A stretch of DNA of 64,000 bases from Ischnura elegans (taxonomy: Eukaryota; Arthropoda; Insecta; Odonata; Coenagrionidae), in assembly GCF_921293095.1 (NCBI RefSeq), contig NC_060259.1, forward strand, positions 24,249,812 through 24,313,811, given 5' to 3'. The notes beneath the pieces were generated by a model. The model saw only the letters and a program-made list of their open reading frames with translations, was not told where the DNA came from and did not search any database. This document shows positions 11,398-23,221 of this stretch, piece after piece (within the stretch, counting starts at the first letter, position 1; every line of letters begins with the position of its first letter). Made by a program: the position numbers and the translations under genes.

Positions 11398-11487
11398 CTT
11401 CACCATAGCATCCAAACATTTGCATGAACATTCAATGATCGGTTCTCTGGTACACCAACAGCATAATCCACAGGAAGAAGTTTCCAT
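11398..11487 (-). CDS. 30-codon Cys-rich first exon (unit A)
   Basis: Minus-strand exon of exactly 30 codons, starting at ATG 11487 in a GGAAAATGG context and ending at AAG|GTAGCG. It encodes METSSCGLCCWCTREP and then IIECSCKCLDAMVK. Six to eight cysteines in 30 residues, often as CxC or CC, suggest a metal-binding or palmitoylated N terminus; family not recognised. It faces away from the TATA-driven plus-strand frame starting at 11725, so the two may share a promoter. Open copies at the same place in B, C and D support coding constraint or very recent amplification. Confidence 0.5.
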
Positions 11488-11665
11488 TTTCCTTTAAAAT
11501 GGCTGAAAGAGGACTAGTGGTAGATAAATGCAATTATATTTTATTGGTGTCTGGAGAAATTCAAAGAATATTTGTTATTGCGACAGTAGACAAATTCATA
11601 AGAAAATATTCTTCCGAAATACGTTAAGGTGCTCGCGTTCACCTTCCAACACTCGCATTGCCCTT

Positions 11666-11757
11666 TATAAATGAGGGACTATCGTGCACGGTTTTACTCT
11701 CGACTGAACTGCCAAACCAGTGCCATGGAGTTCTTTAAGAGCATATCTGCGGTTTAA
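11666..11757 (+). promoter_or_regulatory. TATA box, start context and short frame (unit A)
   Basis: TATAAA at 11666-11671, then an ATG at 11725 in a GCCATGG context 59 bases on. The frame runs only 10 codons (MEFFKSISAV) to a stop at 11755-11757, just before the unit junction. The minus-strand Cys-rich exon starts 238 bases away in the other direction. Confidence 0.5.
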
Positions 11758-11794
11758 TGCCCGTAGATTTTAAAATGGAATCAGACTTACCTCA

Positions 11795-12535
11795 GATAAC
11801 CATCTTTAAACGTAAAAATGGCGTCATCAGGAAAGCATTTTTCCAGCAATTACAGCAGAATTCACCCAAACACTAACACCGTTAGGCGGCATCTTTCGGC
11901 CGTAGAGATAATTAACTTTCTCGAATGACTTTTTATTCACTTTTGAAAGGCTCGGTAAACACGCTCTTGGAGTAGGAATTTAATAAATTTATTTATCGGA
12001 ACTGTAGGTTTTCTTTCCTTAGCGAGCTGTTAACTTTTCCTACCGTTTCTTAGCGAACAAACAGTACATCTTTTAAAGTAAGCTTCCCAAGCGTAAGACC
12101 AAAATGCTATTGGGTTCTCCCGTAACCGCTCTGCAAGTGTATTCCTTTTAAAATTCGAAAATGAACTCTTGAACGCTTCCTTCGTGGTGGTTTAAGACAA
12201 CTAAAATAATGTAATTATTAACTCACAACCATTATCACGGTCTCCGTCGCCTGAATGATTTTCTCTTCTCCGCGTCATACCATCTTGGTTCACTACCTTC
12301 TTTTTTTGTTTGACCTGGGATATGACTGGACACCCAGCTTAGTGAGGGTCAGTCAGGACTGGCATAGAGTTCGATAAAGTAACAAAATAAAATGAGACGG
12401 TCTTCTGAATGACACCAAGGTTTGCATAATTTTTCCTCGAGCATAAGAGACAGCAATTCATCCAAGGAGATATGACCGTCTTCACCAATATTCGCCGTGT
12501 TAATCGGATATTTACAGCCTTAAGATCAATGAGAC
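11795..12535 (-). pseudogene. Decayed minus-strand frames (unit B copy)
   Basis: Homologue of the minus-strand frames at 275-1010. This copy has extra damage, for example a stop in the LLSWLEK region and a D-to-H change in the acidic stretch. Function unknown. Confidence 0.3.
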
Positions 12536-12660
12536 ATAATTGTCATTCCAAGAGTCCATTTTTTACGGGTTGGGTAAATACTTGCGTTCCATTATTTTAG
12601 ATACAAATACGAATTGCCTGAAATGTTTAGCATTACAATACATTGACACTAATCAATGTT

Positions 12661-12710
12661 GTGCGGATCGCGGTCGAATAGGCCGCGGGGGCCCCGAAGG
12701 CCAAACGAAT
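12661..12710. repeat. GC-rich 50-base block (unit B)
   Basis: Identical by eye to the unit A block. Confidence 0.7.
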
Positions 12711-13406
12711 TGAAAGTACGAAAACACCGGCGAAATTCTTTTTCGTAACGTCATAACTTCGCCTGTTTATCGTAGAGGCGATAGTAAAGAACACCAAGAT
12801 AAATTAAGGGCGCTGATAATTAGAAGCATCTCGAAAATTCATTGTTAAACATTTTACAAAACTTCGTTTCAGTCAATCCTTGTTCATGGAAATGAAGTTA
12901 CAGACAATGATTATGGCTTCATCTCTAACATAGCCAAGCTCTTTTCAAGGTTTATTATCATATTCGTTAGTTGGCCTCGAATTTACTGGCGAAGCAATTT
13001 AGAAATGGTAATAGACTTGTAAATAATTATAAGTGTGACCCTGTCAGATAGCAGCTAAACGATAAACAGATGGTGTGTAGAGCAATTCGTAAATATCAAT
13101 GATATTTTGCTGCATTTTCTTCATTCTGAAATGTATTATTAGTTATATAACTTATACAACTTGGTTCTAAATTGATGACATAAAGAAGCACATGAAGCAT
13201 CCTCAAACCTGTTTCTATCCTCTCAAATAAAAATATGTTGGAGATTAAAATATGAATTCAAGGATGGTTTAACTATTGAAAAACACAGGGCCTTTTCATC
13301 TTGTTCCATCTGTTCCAAGAAAATGTCAGTAATGTCCTGGGAGCGTTTTAATCAACATTAATAAAATCACTCTCACCGTCATAACTTATGCTTCCGATGG
13401 GTATTT

Positions 13407-13422
13407 GTATATATATATATTT
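13407..13422. repeat. Short TA run at deletion junction
   Basis: GTATATATATATATTTG at the point where unit B lacks about 1.1 kb present in unit A. Confidence 0.7.
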
Positions 13423-13436
13423 GTCTTCGAGTTTTA

Positions 13437-13870
13437 ATCTCATCGGGACATCGATGGACAAACCCTACGTATTGTGCATTTAGACGGCCTAAGAACCTAA
13501 TCGTTCCGGTAGTGTAGTGGGTAGTGTATCATGCTACGAATCATTGGTTCCGAGCATAAAGTCCCAGTGACGGATGAATTGATGCCGCACATAAACACTT
13601 TAAAGATTTTTTCTGATCTTAAAACTTCGCAATGCCTATCACAAGGTCCATATGATGTGGCATGGCTATTGAATTCTTACGCGCTTATTTATTCGTTGAA
13701 ATATAACTACTACTTTACATAACTATTGGGGCAGTTGACTGTGGAATGATTTTCGACTACCATTTCCTTGTCGTCCAACTCAAGGCCCCTAACCATTAGC
13801 AGCATGAGCGATGTGTCACGGATTACTCTTCTTCTCCCCTTCAAGGAAAAACTCCTATAGAGTTCCTCAC
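13437..13870 (+). repeat. Left inverted-repeat arm (unit B)
   Basis: Pairs with 15240-15710. It starts at the deletion junction of this unit, so the outer part is missing. Confidence 0.7.
13504..13571 (+). ncRNA. tRNA-like sequence, B box lost (unit B, left arm)
   Basis: The A box is intact. The B-box region is altered to GCATAAAGTCC, so internal Pol III initiation is unlikely. Confidence 0.4.
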
Positions 13871-15239
13871 AGCAGAATGAAAGCACTTTTTTGAGCAATT
13901 TCCGAGAAATCAGTTGTCTTTTTCTGGTTCAGTATTGCAATGCTTTGCTCAATATTCTATGCTCAATAATAGTTTCCCGAGGATTATATTGGAACAAATT
14001 AGGTAACAGCAATTGAAGAGAAGTGCCTAGCCGAATTAATTTAGTTAACGGCATATGTGATGGCCATTTTAAGGTTTTAATCATTTCTTTCGTGTTGTTA
14101 TCCGAAGAAATTGATTAATTTGGTCTAGCTACAATTTGATACATATCATGGACTAATATATATTTCCTCGTGAAATTCTCGTTCACGCATATTCAACCAA
14201 ATGATTTTCGAATTTACGTCCCCTAATTACAGCGAATGTTTCTTTTGTTCAATTCCGATCTTCGATGCTAGCTGTCTTTATCAATTCCAGCATAATTCTC
14301 CTCTTCTCTGTAACACACATGCTGTATCATGCAGTCATTTACCTGTATACTCCGTTTTTTTGCCCGACTCGTTTTCCGCAAAGTACTTAATGTCCACAAT
14401 TAAACTCATTTACTTTTATCTTGACACGAAGACTGCTTCAGAAGTCCATCTTTGATGCGCAATTTAATTATGCATCAATCATGGGAGTAAATCCTTCGTA
14501 ATAACGTGAAAAGAAAATGTGTTTGGTATATGAAGTAAATTTTTTGTCAGCATTAGGTGGCTAACTGGAAATATATTTTTTGCTAAGACAATTGTAAAAA
14601 TCGACCACACACTATAATTCACGGTATGGTGAAAAAACTCAATCGCTCCTCTTCATTGAATAAGGAAATTGGAAATTCGGCTAGAAAATGAAGATGTCTC
14701 AATAAATGGTAATTCTGTGTAATTACAAGAATAAAATTTCTCCATTTATAGATAAAGCTGATGAGCAACTCATTTTTTATTTGCTACATTTTGGCTAATA
14801 AGTCTTCTGAACGTAGAGCGACAAAAATCGATATCGGATTAAGGAATTTTAAAAATTAGTATGCAAATTAACATATATGTCTTACAACTGCATTTCTGAC
14901 GCGAAATTACCTAGAATAATTGAATGTGAGATGTATTCTATTCCAAAACCGATGTTGAGAGCTGAAAGTAATGAAAAGTTCAAAGTAGGGAGTAAATAAA
15001 CAGCGGAAAACGCGAACAGTCCAATGTTTCTATGAATTTGAAATAACATTAGTTCTATGATAATGATGAAATATTTTTAAAATGTATGCGTAATGCTCAT
15101 TTTATTGTAAAATTTAAGGGTAAGTCTAACCTATGTTAACTAAATCATTTGCTCAATGTTCCTGATTTAATATATACGCAGACGCCCAATATTTCCCGAT
15201 TGAGAACTACTGAGTTTGGGCGGCTCGATGTTCTGCCTT

Positions 15240-15710
15240 CGCAAAGCTCTGCAGAACTTCCGAGGAATTTTCCCTTGAAGTGTGGAAGTAGTATTAGGCC
15301 ATATCACACATTGCACATACAGCTAATGTTAGGGGCCTTTATTTGGACGACGCGGAAATGGTAGTCAAAAGTCACTCCACAGTCAACTGCCCCAATGGTT
15401 ATGCAATGTAGTAGTAGAATTTCATCAAATAAATAAACTCGTAAGATTTCAATAGCCATGCAACATCATATGGACCTTGTGATAGGCATTGCGAAGTTTT
15501 ACAATCAGAAAAATCTTTAAAGTGTGTGTGTGTGCAGCATCAATTCATCCGTCATTGGGACTTGATCCGTGAACCTATGAATCGCAGCATTATACTTTAC
15601 CCACTACACTACCGGAACGATTAGGTTCATAGGCAGTCTCAGATCCCAACACGTCGGGTTTGCCCACCGATGTCCCGAAGAGAGTACTCCATTCTAGGTG
15701 AGTCGAGGGC
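15240..15710 (-). repeat. Right inverted-repeat arm (unit B)
   Basis: Reverse complement of 13437-13870. The right arm continues to about 15940, where it has no partner in this unit. Confidence 0.7.
15551..15618 (-). ncRNA. tRNA-like SINE-type Pol III promoter (unit B, right arm)
   Basis: Minus strand, both A and B boxes intact. Confidence 0.5.
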
Positions 15711-17186
15711 GAAGCATACTTCGGAGAATATTGCGAAGAATTCGTAGCTGGATCTTTTGCGCCTAGTCGTAATGCGACGGGCATGATTATTTTCTCGGCA
15801 TATGGGAATTATTGCTTTTAAAACTCCCGGTTGTATGAGAGCATTGCGAGGGCAAAATTTTGGAAGACAATTAGCTCCTGAACTGGCCGCTCTCACACGA
15901 CAACGAGCTTTGCGTTTATTTTTTCCACCACTGTACATACCGATTTCATTTTTTCCACATTTAACCGTTTATCATTTGAAATAATTTGCTCTAAAGCGTT
16001 TGTCAATGTCTACGGATTTAATTTTTTATATCCACAAACATGCAACCTGATGGAGGATAATAAAAATTATCGATGGCTACCGATTGCATATAATCCCGAA
16101 TGATTGCTGCCGCAGATTCCAGGACATTAAGTCAATCATGTTGTCTTGACTTAATTGATCATGATAATTATCAATTTTGTCATAATCATTGACATCAATT
16201 TTTTATTACGACATTGCAATTTTATGACGAAATTTTAAACCGAAATTGGCCGATTTTTATGAAGAAATCCACAATTTTTACTCACCGATAGTCTTTGCCT
16301 CTAATTATGACTCATTAGATGTGACACTTTCGCTAATTCACCTAAAATCTCAAAAAAAAACGCGAAATTTCGTTTTATTTACCGATTTGGCGTTATTTCG
16401 TGATATCGCGCCTCGCGAATTTCACGGACCTCTACCTATTACATTCACAAAATAAAACATACAGTTGGAATTCCATTGATATACCAGTAAATATCTATGT
16501 TTGTGACTGGTATATAATGGAACATAGATGGAGTGAGTTTATTACCATGATTTTAAACGTGGCAGATGCCAAAACACTGAGGTCACAATGGAAATCATAG
16601 ATGATAATGCATTGAATATGCCTTAATAGACTCTCGACAGGATTGGGATTCTGTTGAAGCACCAATTTCCCGTGCAAAAGCGTAGAACCATCAAAACCAT
16701 AGAAACATAGTACGCCAGGTGATATTTGAATCCACTCATACTCTATTTATCACCACTTATAACTAGAATAAAATTTTAAGCTAAGTTTGCCCTTTTTCAG
16801 TCCTTTGCAAAACATCTCTCGTTCAAAAATGTGCTTAATTTGCTGGCTTAAACTATTAATCAGGAATAATTAACCACTAAAAAACAATCAAATGAGTAAA
16901 ATATATCTCATGCTCGCAATTTAGATCAATTTTCTTTTTCCCAGATAATTGTGAAACACCTAATAACGAGTGCCACAAAAAGAATACCACAACAAGGTAA
17001 AGGGGTCAACCCCATTTATGGTCAGACCTGCAGGAAGAATTGCATTGGAAAAACAGGCATATCCATGAAAACTAGCACACAATAACACAAAGGAGCAATT
17101 TGATTAGGGCACTAAACAATATCCACTGTAGCCGAACACGCAGCACTGTAACACGAAATCTACTTTCACAATTCTAGAATTGTCAC

Positions 17187-17438
17187 CTGATGTCTGGGAT
17201 TGGCAAGAGAAACAATAGAAATATAAGAGGACAATAACCATTGTCCAATGGATACAGGCCACAAAATTAGCAGAATGTGACAGCCAATTATTATGAAAAA
17301 CAGAATCCTCACAGTCACTGTCCCATGTTCCCACCTTCCTCCCCTTCCTCCAGATACAACTTCAATAGATAAGCATAGAATATACCCTATCAAACCTGAT
17401 ATTTTGATTCCTTTGATGAAGTTATCAGCTTGAATCAT
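17187..17438 (-). CDS. Membrane-protein-like exon (unit B)
   Basis: Homologue of 8796-9047, also exactly 252 bp from ATG to donor and fully open. The downstream acceptor and CCVFGYSGYCLVP-stop frame are present about 50 bases on (down to 17104). This is the best-preserved copy of the pair of exons. Confidence 0.35.
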
Positions 17439-18062
17439 GAAATGTTTGACTTGATGCGGTATGGCTCAAGTTACAAACCAACGATGATAATTTTCTCTCA
17501 CATAGAATTAAACAGAATAAACAAATTCAAAAACAATTTGTGAATGCAGTTGCTTGAGATTAAAAACACAAATGTGCTTACAACAGACGATCACATAAAC
17601 CACAACTAGAAGAGCAATAATCAGGAGTGATTAAAATCACAGCGTACCAAGTGTTTCTTCTAATATATTGAGGGGAATTGGATAGTTCGGAAATGAACCT
17701 CTCTTCAATAAATTACCAGAAAGTAAATTCGACCACGTAAATTCTGATGAAAAACGATTTTATAAGAACTATAATTATAACAGTGAAAATTAACAATTAT
17801 ATTAAAAAGAATAAAAATAATAATGACAGTACAATAATAAGGAAACCAATCACATCAAAAATAACTACGCACACTTATTTGTTTTTTAGTCCTTTACACA
17901 CTCGTAACTGCAATAAACTACCATCGCTCACACAATGACCATCGTTTTTCCATTTTTTCCACTGATGGTATAACATCAGACATAAAAAGATAAACCAGAA
18001 AATTTTCTTACATTTAAACGACACTAAATTATTATTTATGTTACACATAATTTGTGCGCTAC

Positions 18063-18152
18063 CTTCACCATAGCATCCAAACATTTGCAGGAACATTCAA
18101 TGATCGGTTCTCTGGTACACCAACAGCATAATCCACAGGAAGAAGTTTCCAT
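18063..18152 (-). CDS. 30-codon Cys-rich first exon (unit B)
   Basis: Encodes the same residues as the unit A copy (METSSCGLCC...), with a synonymous difference in the second half, the same start context and the same AAG|GTAGCG donor. The plus-strand partner starts at 18391. Confidence 0.5.
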
Positions 18153-18331
18153 TTTCCTTTAAAATGGCTGAAAGAGGACTAGTGGTAGATAAATGCAATT
18201 ATATTTTATTGGCGTCTGGAGAAATTCAAAGAATATTTGTTATTGCGACAGTGGACGAATTCATAAGAAAATATTCTTGCGAAAATACGTTAAGGTGCTC
18301 GCGGTCACCTTCCAACACTCGCATTGCCCTT

Positions 18332-18337
18332 TATAAA
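18332..18337 (+). promoter_or_regulatory. TATA box (unit B)
   Basis: CCCTTTATAAATGAGGG, 59 bases upstream of the ATG at 18391. The preceding sequence is shared by all promoter blocks. Confidence 0.5.
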
Positions 18338-18390
18338 TGAGGGATTATCGTGCACGGTATTACTCTCGACTGAACTGCCAAACCAGTGCC

Positions 18391-18680
18391 ATGGAGTTCT
18401 TTAAGACTATATCTGCCTTTAATGCCCGTATTAAGGTGTTGGCCATTCTTGGTGCTCAGGTGTTTCATTCGGGACACCATTAGCTGCGTTTTGGGAGCAT
18501 GAGAACGACCGCCTCGAAGAGGAAGCGGAAGCTGCCTGTATTCAGATGCCCGTTGACTTCGTGCCGGATGTGTTCCTCCATCACAGTGGGAACCATTTTT
18601 CAATGGTTTACCACTGGACCGGAGGACGGACATTCCTATACACCAAACGCAATTACATCGGAAACCCGAGTCAGTTCTGA
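18391..18680 (+). pseudogene. Short plus-strand gene, two frames (unit B)
   Basis: ATG in perfect GCCATGG context, then MEFFKTISAFNARIKVLAIL and GAQVFHSGHH to a stop at 18481-18483. A second frame, open across this point, reads GTPLAAFWEHENDRLEEEAE, then CIQMPVDFVPDVFLHHSG, HFSMVYHWTGG and FLYTKRNYIGNPSQF to a TGA at 18678-18680. It reads like the continuation of the same protein after a frameshift near 18460. An AATAAA lies near 18936. The antisense strand is also open (134 codons, 18735-18331), so the coding strand is inferred from TATA, start context and poly(A) signal. Family not recognised. Confidence 0.4.
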
Positions 18681-19299
18681 CGGCTACGTTAAATTCATAA
18701 GGCAATGTCTTCATACACTCACACACTTTCTTCACACACTTCCTGCAGCTCTAGTAGCCTCTGTGATTTTCCGTGCCAAGTTACAAATAATAATCACGGG
18801 CGTTAAGGAGAAAATCTGGATATTGAGGTAATGAGACTGAGAGCTCATTGTACTCATTGTAACATATAAAAATTTTTAATATCATATAAAACACGACAGT
18901 TCTTCGTGTAACGCGCACTTAGTCTAAAATCACAATAAATATTGTGAGGATAAATAAAATGCTAACGGAAATGATACGTACACTTTTTCATGCCATTATT
19001 AGTACTAGTAACTATCATTATAACATTGAAAAATAACTATTATACTGAAAACAATAAAAATTATAATAACAATACAATAAAAAGGAAACCAATCTCATCA
19101 AAAAAACTACGCACACTTAATTGCTTGTCAGTTTTCTACACACTCTTAACTGCATTAAAACTATCATCACACACACACCCTTATCATCTTTTTCCATTAT
19201 TTCCACTTATGATATAACTTCAATCATAAAAAGATACACCAAAACATTGTCTTCTAGTTAAACCACTACAAAACATTTTTTATGTTACACATAATATTT

Positions 19300-19420
19300 G
19301 CATTACCTTCACATTAGCAAGGCTGAAGACATTTGAAGGAATATTCAGTGACAAGTTCCCTCGTACTTCAACAGTACATTCTACCGGTAGTCGTTCGTAC
19401 TTTCCTTCAAAATGTCTGAA
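19300..19420 (-). pseudogene. Diverged relic of the Cys-rich first exon (unit B, second block)
   Basis: Recognisable by the TACCTTCACATTAGC and CTACCGGTAGTCG landmarks of the second promoter block; start codon and frame are lost. Confidence 0.4.
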
Positions 19421-19708
19421 AGAAGACTGAGTGGTAGATAAATGAAATTATTATTCACTGACGTCTGCTGATATTCATAGAATACTTGTTATTACGACAG
19501 TTGACGATTTCTTAGGAAAATATTCTTGCGAATTACGTTAAGGTGCTCGCGGTCACCTTCCAACACTCGCGTGGCCCCCCATAAAAAGAGGGTTTAACGT
19601 GCAAGGTTTTACTATGAACTGAACTGCCAAAATTGTGCCACGGAGTTCTGTAAGAGCATATCTGCGTTTAATGCCCGTAGATTTTAAAATGGAATCAGTC
19701 TTACCTCA

Positions 19709-20880
19709 GATTACCATCTTTAAACGTAAAAATGGCGTCATTAGGAAAGAATTTTTCCAGCCATGACAGCAGAAGTCACCCAAACACTAACACCGTTAGG
19801 CGACATCTTTCGGCCGTAGAGATAATTAACTTTCTCGAATGACTTTTTATTCACTTTTGAAAGGCTCGGTAAACACGCTCTTGGAGTAGGAATTTAATAA
19901 ATTTATTTATCGGAACTGTTGGTTTACTTTCCTTAGCGAGCTGTTAACTTTTCCTACCGTTTCTTAGCGAACAAACAGTACATCTTTTAAAGTTAGCTTC
20001 CCAAGCGTAAGACCAAAATGCTTTTGGGTTCTCCCGTAACCGCTCTGCAAGTGTATTCCTTTTAAAATTCGAAAATGAACTCTTGAACGCTTCCTTCGTG
20101 GTGGTTTTAGACAACTAATATAATGTAATCATTAACTCGCAACCATTATCACGGTCTCCGTCGACTGAATGATTTTCTCGTCTCCGCGTCATACCATCTT
20201 GGTTCGCTACCTTCTTTTTTTGTTTGACCTGGGATATGACTGGACACCCAGCCTAGTGAGGGTCAGTCAGGACTGGCATCGAGTTCGATAAAGTAAAAAA
20301 ATAAAATGAGACGGTCTTCTGAATGACACCAAGGTTTGCATAATTTTTCCTCGGGCATAAGAGACAGCAATTCATCCAATGAGATATCACCGCCTTCACC
20401 AATATTCGCCGTGTTAATCGGATATTTACATTAGTTAGCTTCCCAAGCGTAAGACCAAAATGCTTTTGGGTTCTCCCGTAACCGCTCTGCAAGTGTATTC
20501 CTTTTAAAATTCGAAAATGAACTCTTGAACGCTTCCTTCGTGGTGGTTTCAGACAACTAATATGATGTAATCATTAACTCGCAACCATTATCACGGTCTC
20601 CGTCGCCTGAATGATTTTCTCGTCTCCGCGTCATACCATCTTGGTTCGCTACCTTCTTTTTTTGCTTGACCTGGGATATGACTGGACACCCAGCCTAGTG
20701 AGGGTCAGTCAGGACTGGCATCGAGTTCGATAAAGTAAAAAAATAAAATGAGACGGTCTTCTGAATGACACCAAGGTTTGCATAATTTTTCCTCGGGCAT
20801 AAGAGACAGCAATTCATCCAATGAGATATCACAGTCTTCACCAATATTCGCCGTGTTAATCGGATATTTACAACCTTAAA
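19709..20880 (-). pseudogene. Decayed minus-strand frames (unit C copy, part duplicated)
   Basis: Homologue of 275-1010. The acidic stretch and the NPxAFWSY stretch occur twice because of the local 442-bp duplication. An extra in-frame stop lies after AFQK. Confidence 0.3.
19991..20874. repeat. 442-bp tandem duplication in unit C
   Basis: 19991-20432 and 20433-20874 are nearly identical; other units have the segment once. The join is GATATTTACATTAGTTAGC where the single-copy version reads GATATTTACAACC. Confidence 0.85.
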
Positions 20881-21015
20881 ATCAATGAGACAAAATGTCA
20901 TTCCACGAGTCCATTTTTCACGGTTTGGGTAAATACTTGCGTTCCATTATTTTAGATACAAATACGAATTGCCTGAAATGTTTAGCATTACAATACATTG
21001 ACAATAATCAATGTT

Positions 21016-21065
21016 GTGCGGATCGCGGTCGAATAGGCCGCGGGGGCCCCGAAGGCCAAACGAAT
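21016..21065. repeat. GC-rich 50-base block (unit C)
   Basis: Identical by eye to the unit A block. Confidence 0.7.
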
Positions 21066-22550
21066 TGAAAGTACGAAAACACCGACGAAATTCTTTTCCG
21101 TAACGTCATAACTTGGCCTGCTTATCGTAGAGGCGATAGTAAAGAACACCAAGACAAATTAAGGGCGCTGATAATTAGAAGCATCTCGCAAATTCATTGT
21201 TAAACATTTTACAAAACTACGTTTCAGTCCATCCTTGTTCATGGAAATGAAGTTACAGACAATGATTATGGCTTCATCTCTAACATAGCAAAGCTCTTTT
21301 CAAGGTTTATTATCATATTTATTAGTTGGCCTCAAATTTACTGGTGAAGAAAGTTAGAAATGGTAACAGATTTGTAAATAATTATAAGTGTGACCCAGTC
21401 AGATGGCAGCCAAACGCAAAACAGATGATGTATAGCGCAATTCATAAATATCAATGATATTTTGCTGCATTTGCTTCATTCTGAAATGTATTATTCGTTA
21501 TGTAACTTATAGAACTTGGTTCTAAATTGATGACATAAAGAAGCACATGAAGCATCCTCAAACCTGTGCCTATCATCTCAAATAAAAATATGTTGGAGAT
21601 TAAAATATGAATTCAAGGATGGTTTAACTATAGAAAAACACAGGGCCTTTTCATCTTGTTCCATCTGTTCCAAAAAAATGTCAGTAATGTCCTGGGAGCG
21701 TTTTAATCAACATTAGTAAAATCAATCTCACCGTCATAACTTATGTATAGTTTTTTGAAGTGGCTACATAAGCTTCCGATGGGTATTTGTAGAGTTTTAA
21801 TCTCTACGGCAGTCATTTGCATGACTCAAAATATGCTAAAATAAATTCGACTTCAACATTCTGAAAATGTCTCTGTATTTCTTTTAACTTTATTAATTTT
21901 TTACATTTATCGCAATTCCATTACTGAGTTATTGGCGAGATTATAATGAATTTGCATCAATACGCTATTTAATATTATTCTTAATAAGCCCGGTCAAGAT
22001 ACACATTGACCCTTGCATAAATTCCCAAATAGCTGAAAATTTGCATTAACATTAAGGATACCACTCTGATGAAATACTGAAAAGTCTCCATCCAGCCCGC
22101 GTGTGCTGAAAATTTTATTCAAGGTCAAAAGGTCACAAAAATTTTTTTTTGCATTTCTTGGCCCAACGATTAGTTTTATGATTTAAATTGCTCCAACCAA
22201 AATTGTAGATCAGTAAATTATCTACAAAATTGTCCTTTTACTTATTTCTCTAAGATTTAACGTTTCTGAGAAAAAGCCATTCGAAAGTTAGCTGTATTCT
22301 CCGTAATAAGGATGACTATTGTTTTGCCCTCCGAACATTATTGGACGCGTAACACGCATATTGGTTACCAGCTGTCACCTGTCCCTCCGCCAACAATCGG
22401 GACAGAGGGATTTTGTTCTCCATTATATGCACACGTTTCCTTGCTACTTATTTGGTTGAGTACAAGGCCCGTTTTTTAAATCGTAGTTTCCCCAGGTCGT
22501 CTACTCCAGGGTCTGTTTTCCTCGAAAATCAGGTCTTACTAGGCCTCTTC

Positions 22551-22800
22551 TTATTTATTTCTTCTTCCACCCATATCTTCTTCTTCTTCTTCCTCTACAT
22601 TCCCGTGATTTGATATAAATTGTTGAAACAGCGATACATCATCTGTTTCGTCGTTGATGTCGGTATCTTCTTCTGTTGAATGTTCGACGTATGAACATGA
22701 CTGGGCTTGACAACTTATGCATTCCGTTGAACAAAATAAGCCCGTTTTTTGCAGCTATATTTTAACACTACACCCTTTCTTGCAGTTGCAAAAAAATTAA
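22551..22800 (-). pseudogene. Cys-rich acidic C-terminal frame (unit C)
   Basis: Same frame as at 2406-2660, reading CISCQAQSCSYVEHSTEEDT and then an acidic tail to the stop at 22553-22551. The upstream CNCKKGC is separated from it by TAG. Cysteines are better kept than in unit A. Confidence 0.4.
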
Positions 22801-23221
22801 TAAAGGCGTTAAGGAGACGGGCGTAGAGTATGGATTGGCTCCAGTACATTGTGAATTAACTTCAAACCCCATCATTCTGGATCCCGCTACTGCCAAGTCA
22901 CTCTTGAACCTGTTAAGACAATCGGTAAAAATGTTGCTGAGGAGAAGCCTACGTTGAAGGAGATAAACGAATTGCACGCGTCCTTTATTACGTGTTTGTT
23001 CAGCAAATGATAGGTGCAGGTGATTTTTGCTGAAGCTCCATAGACTGAAAGATGAAAGTAAATCCTGTGAGCGATTGGAGTTTTGAAAATTCGTATGAGT
23101 CGCTTTGAGGGAAACTGCCCATGAAAAAAAACTGTAATACCCAATTATAGCTGGCACTGTGACAAAGATTGACGCCCTTACAGGAGTCATGATACCAGGA
23201 CAAATGTTTGTACAATGGCGG

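Larger units (their letters stand above)
247..11766. repeat. Array unit A (long form)
   Basis: First of five head-to-tail units. Landmarks: 5' module 247-2860, GC-rich block 1141-1190, left inverted arm from 2989, right arm from 4985, A+T-rich stretch 5760-6700, membrane-like exon near 8800-9047, triplicated module about 9130-11000, divergent promoter block 11390-11757. It is lengthened by a 1645-bp Gypsy fragment and a 195-bp duplication. Between 3450 and 4980 (the arm loop) and between 5760 and 6700 I see only A+T-rich sequence with short frames. Confidence 0.9.
11767..19680. repeat. Array unit B (short form)
   Basis: Head-to-tail copy of unit A, about 7.9 kb. A deletion near 13390-13440 removes the block equivalent to about 1900-2990 of A and leaves a short TA run. 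The triplicated module is also missing: sequence jumps near 17525 from the membrane-like exon region to the promoter-proximal part. The end carries two copies of the promoter block, one with the fuller downstream region (18300-18940) and one shortened and diverged (19550-19680). Confidence 0.9.

Noticed and set aside
15520..15536. GT dinucleotide run as a notable microsatellite
   Set aside because: Fewer than ten dinucleotides and variable between units; ordinary.
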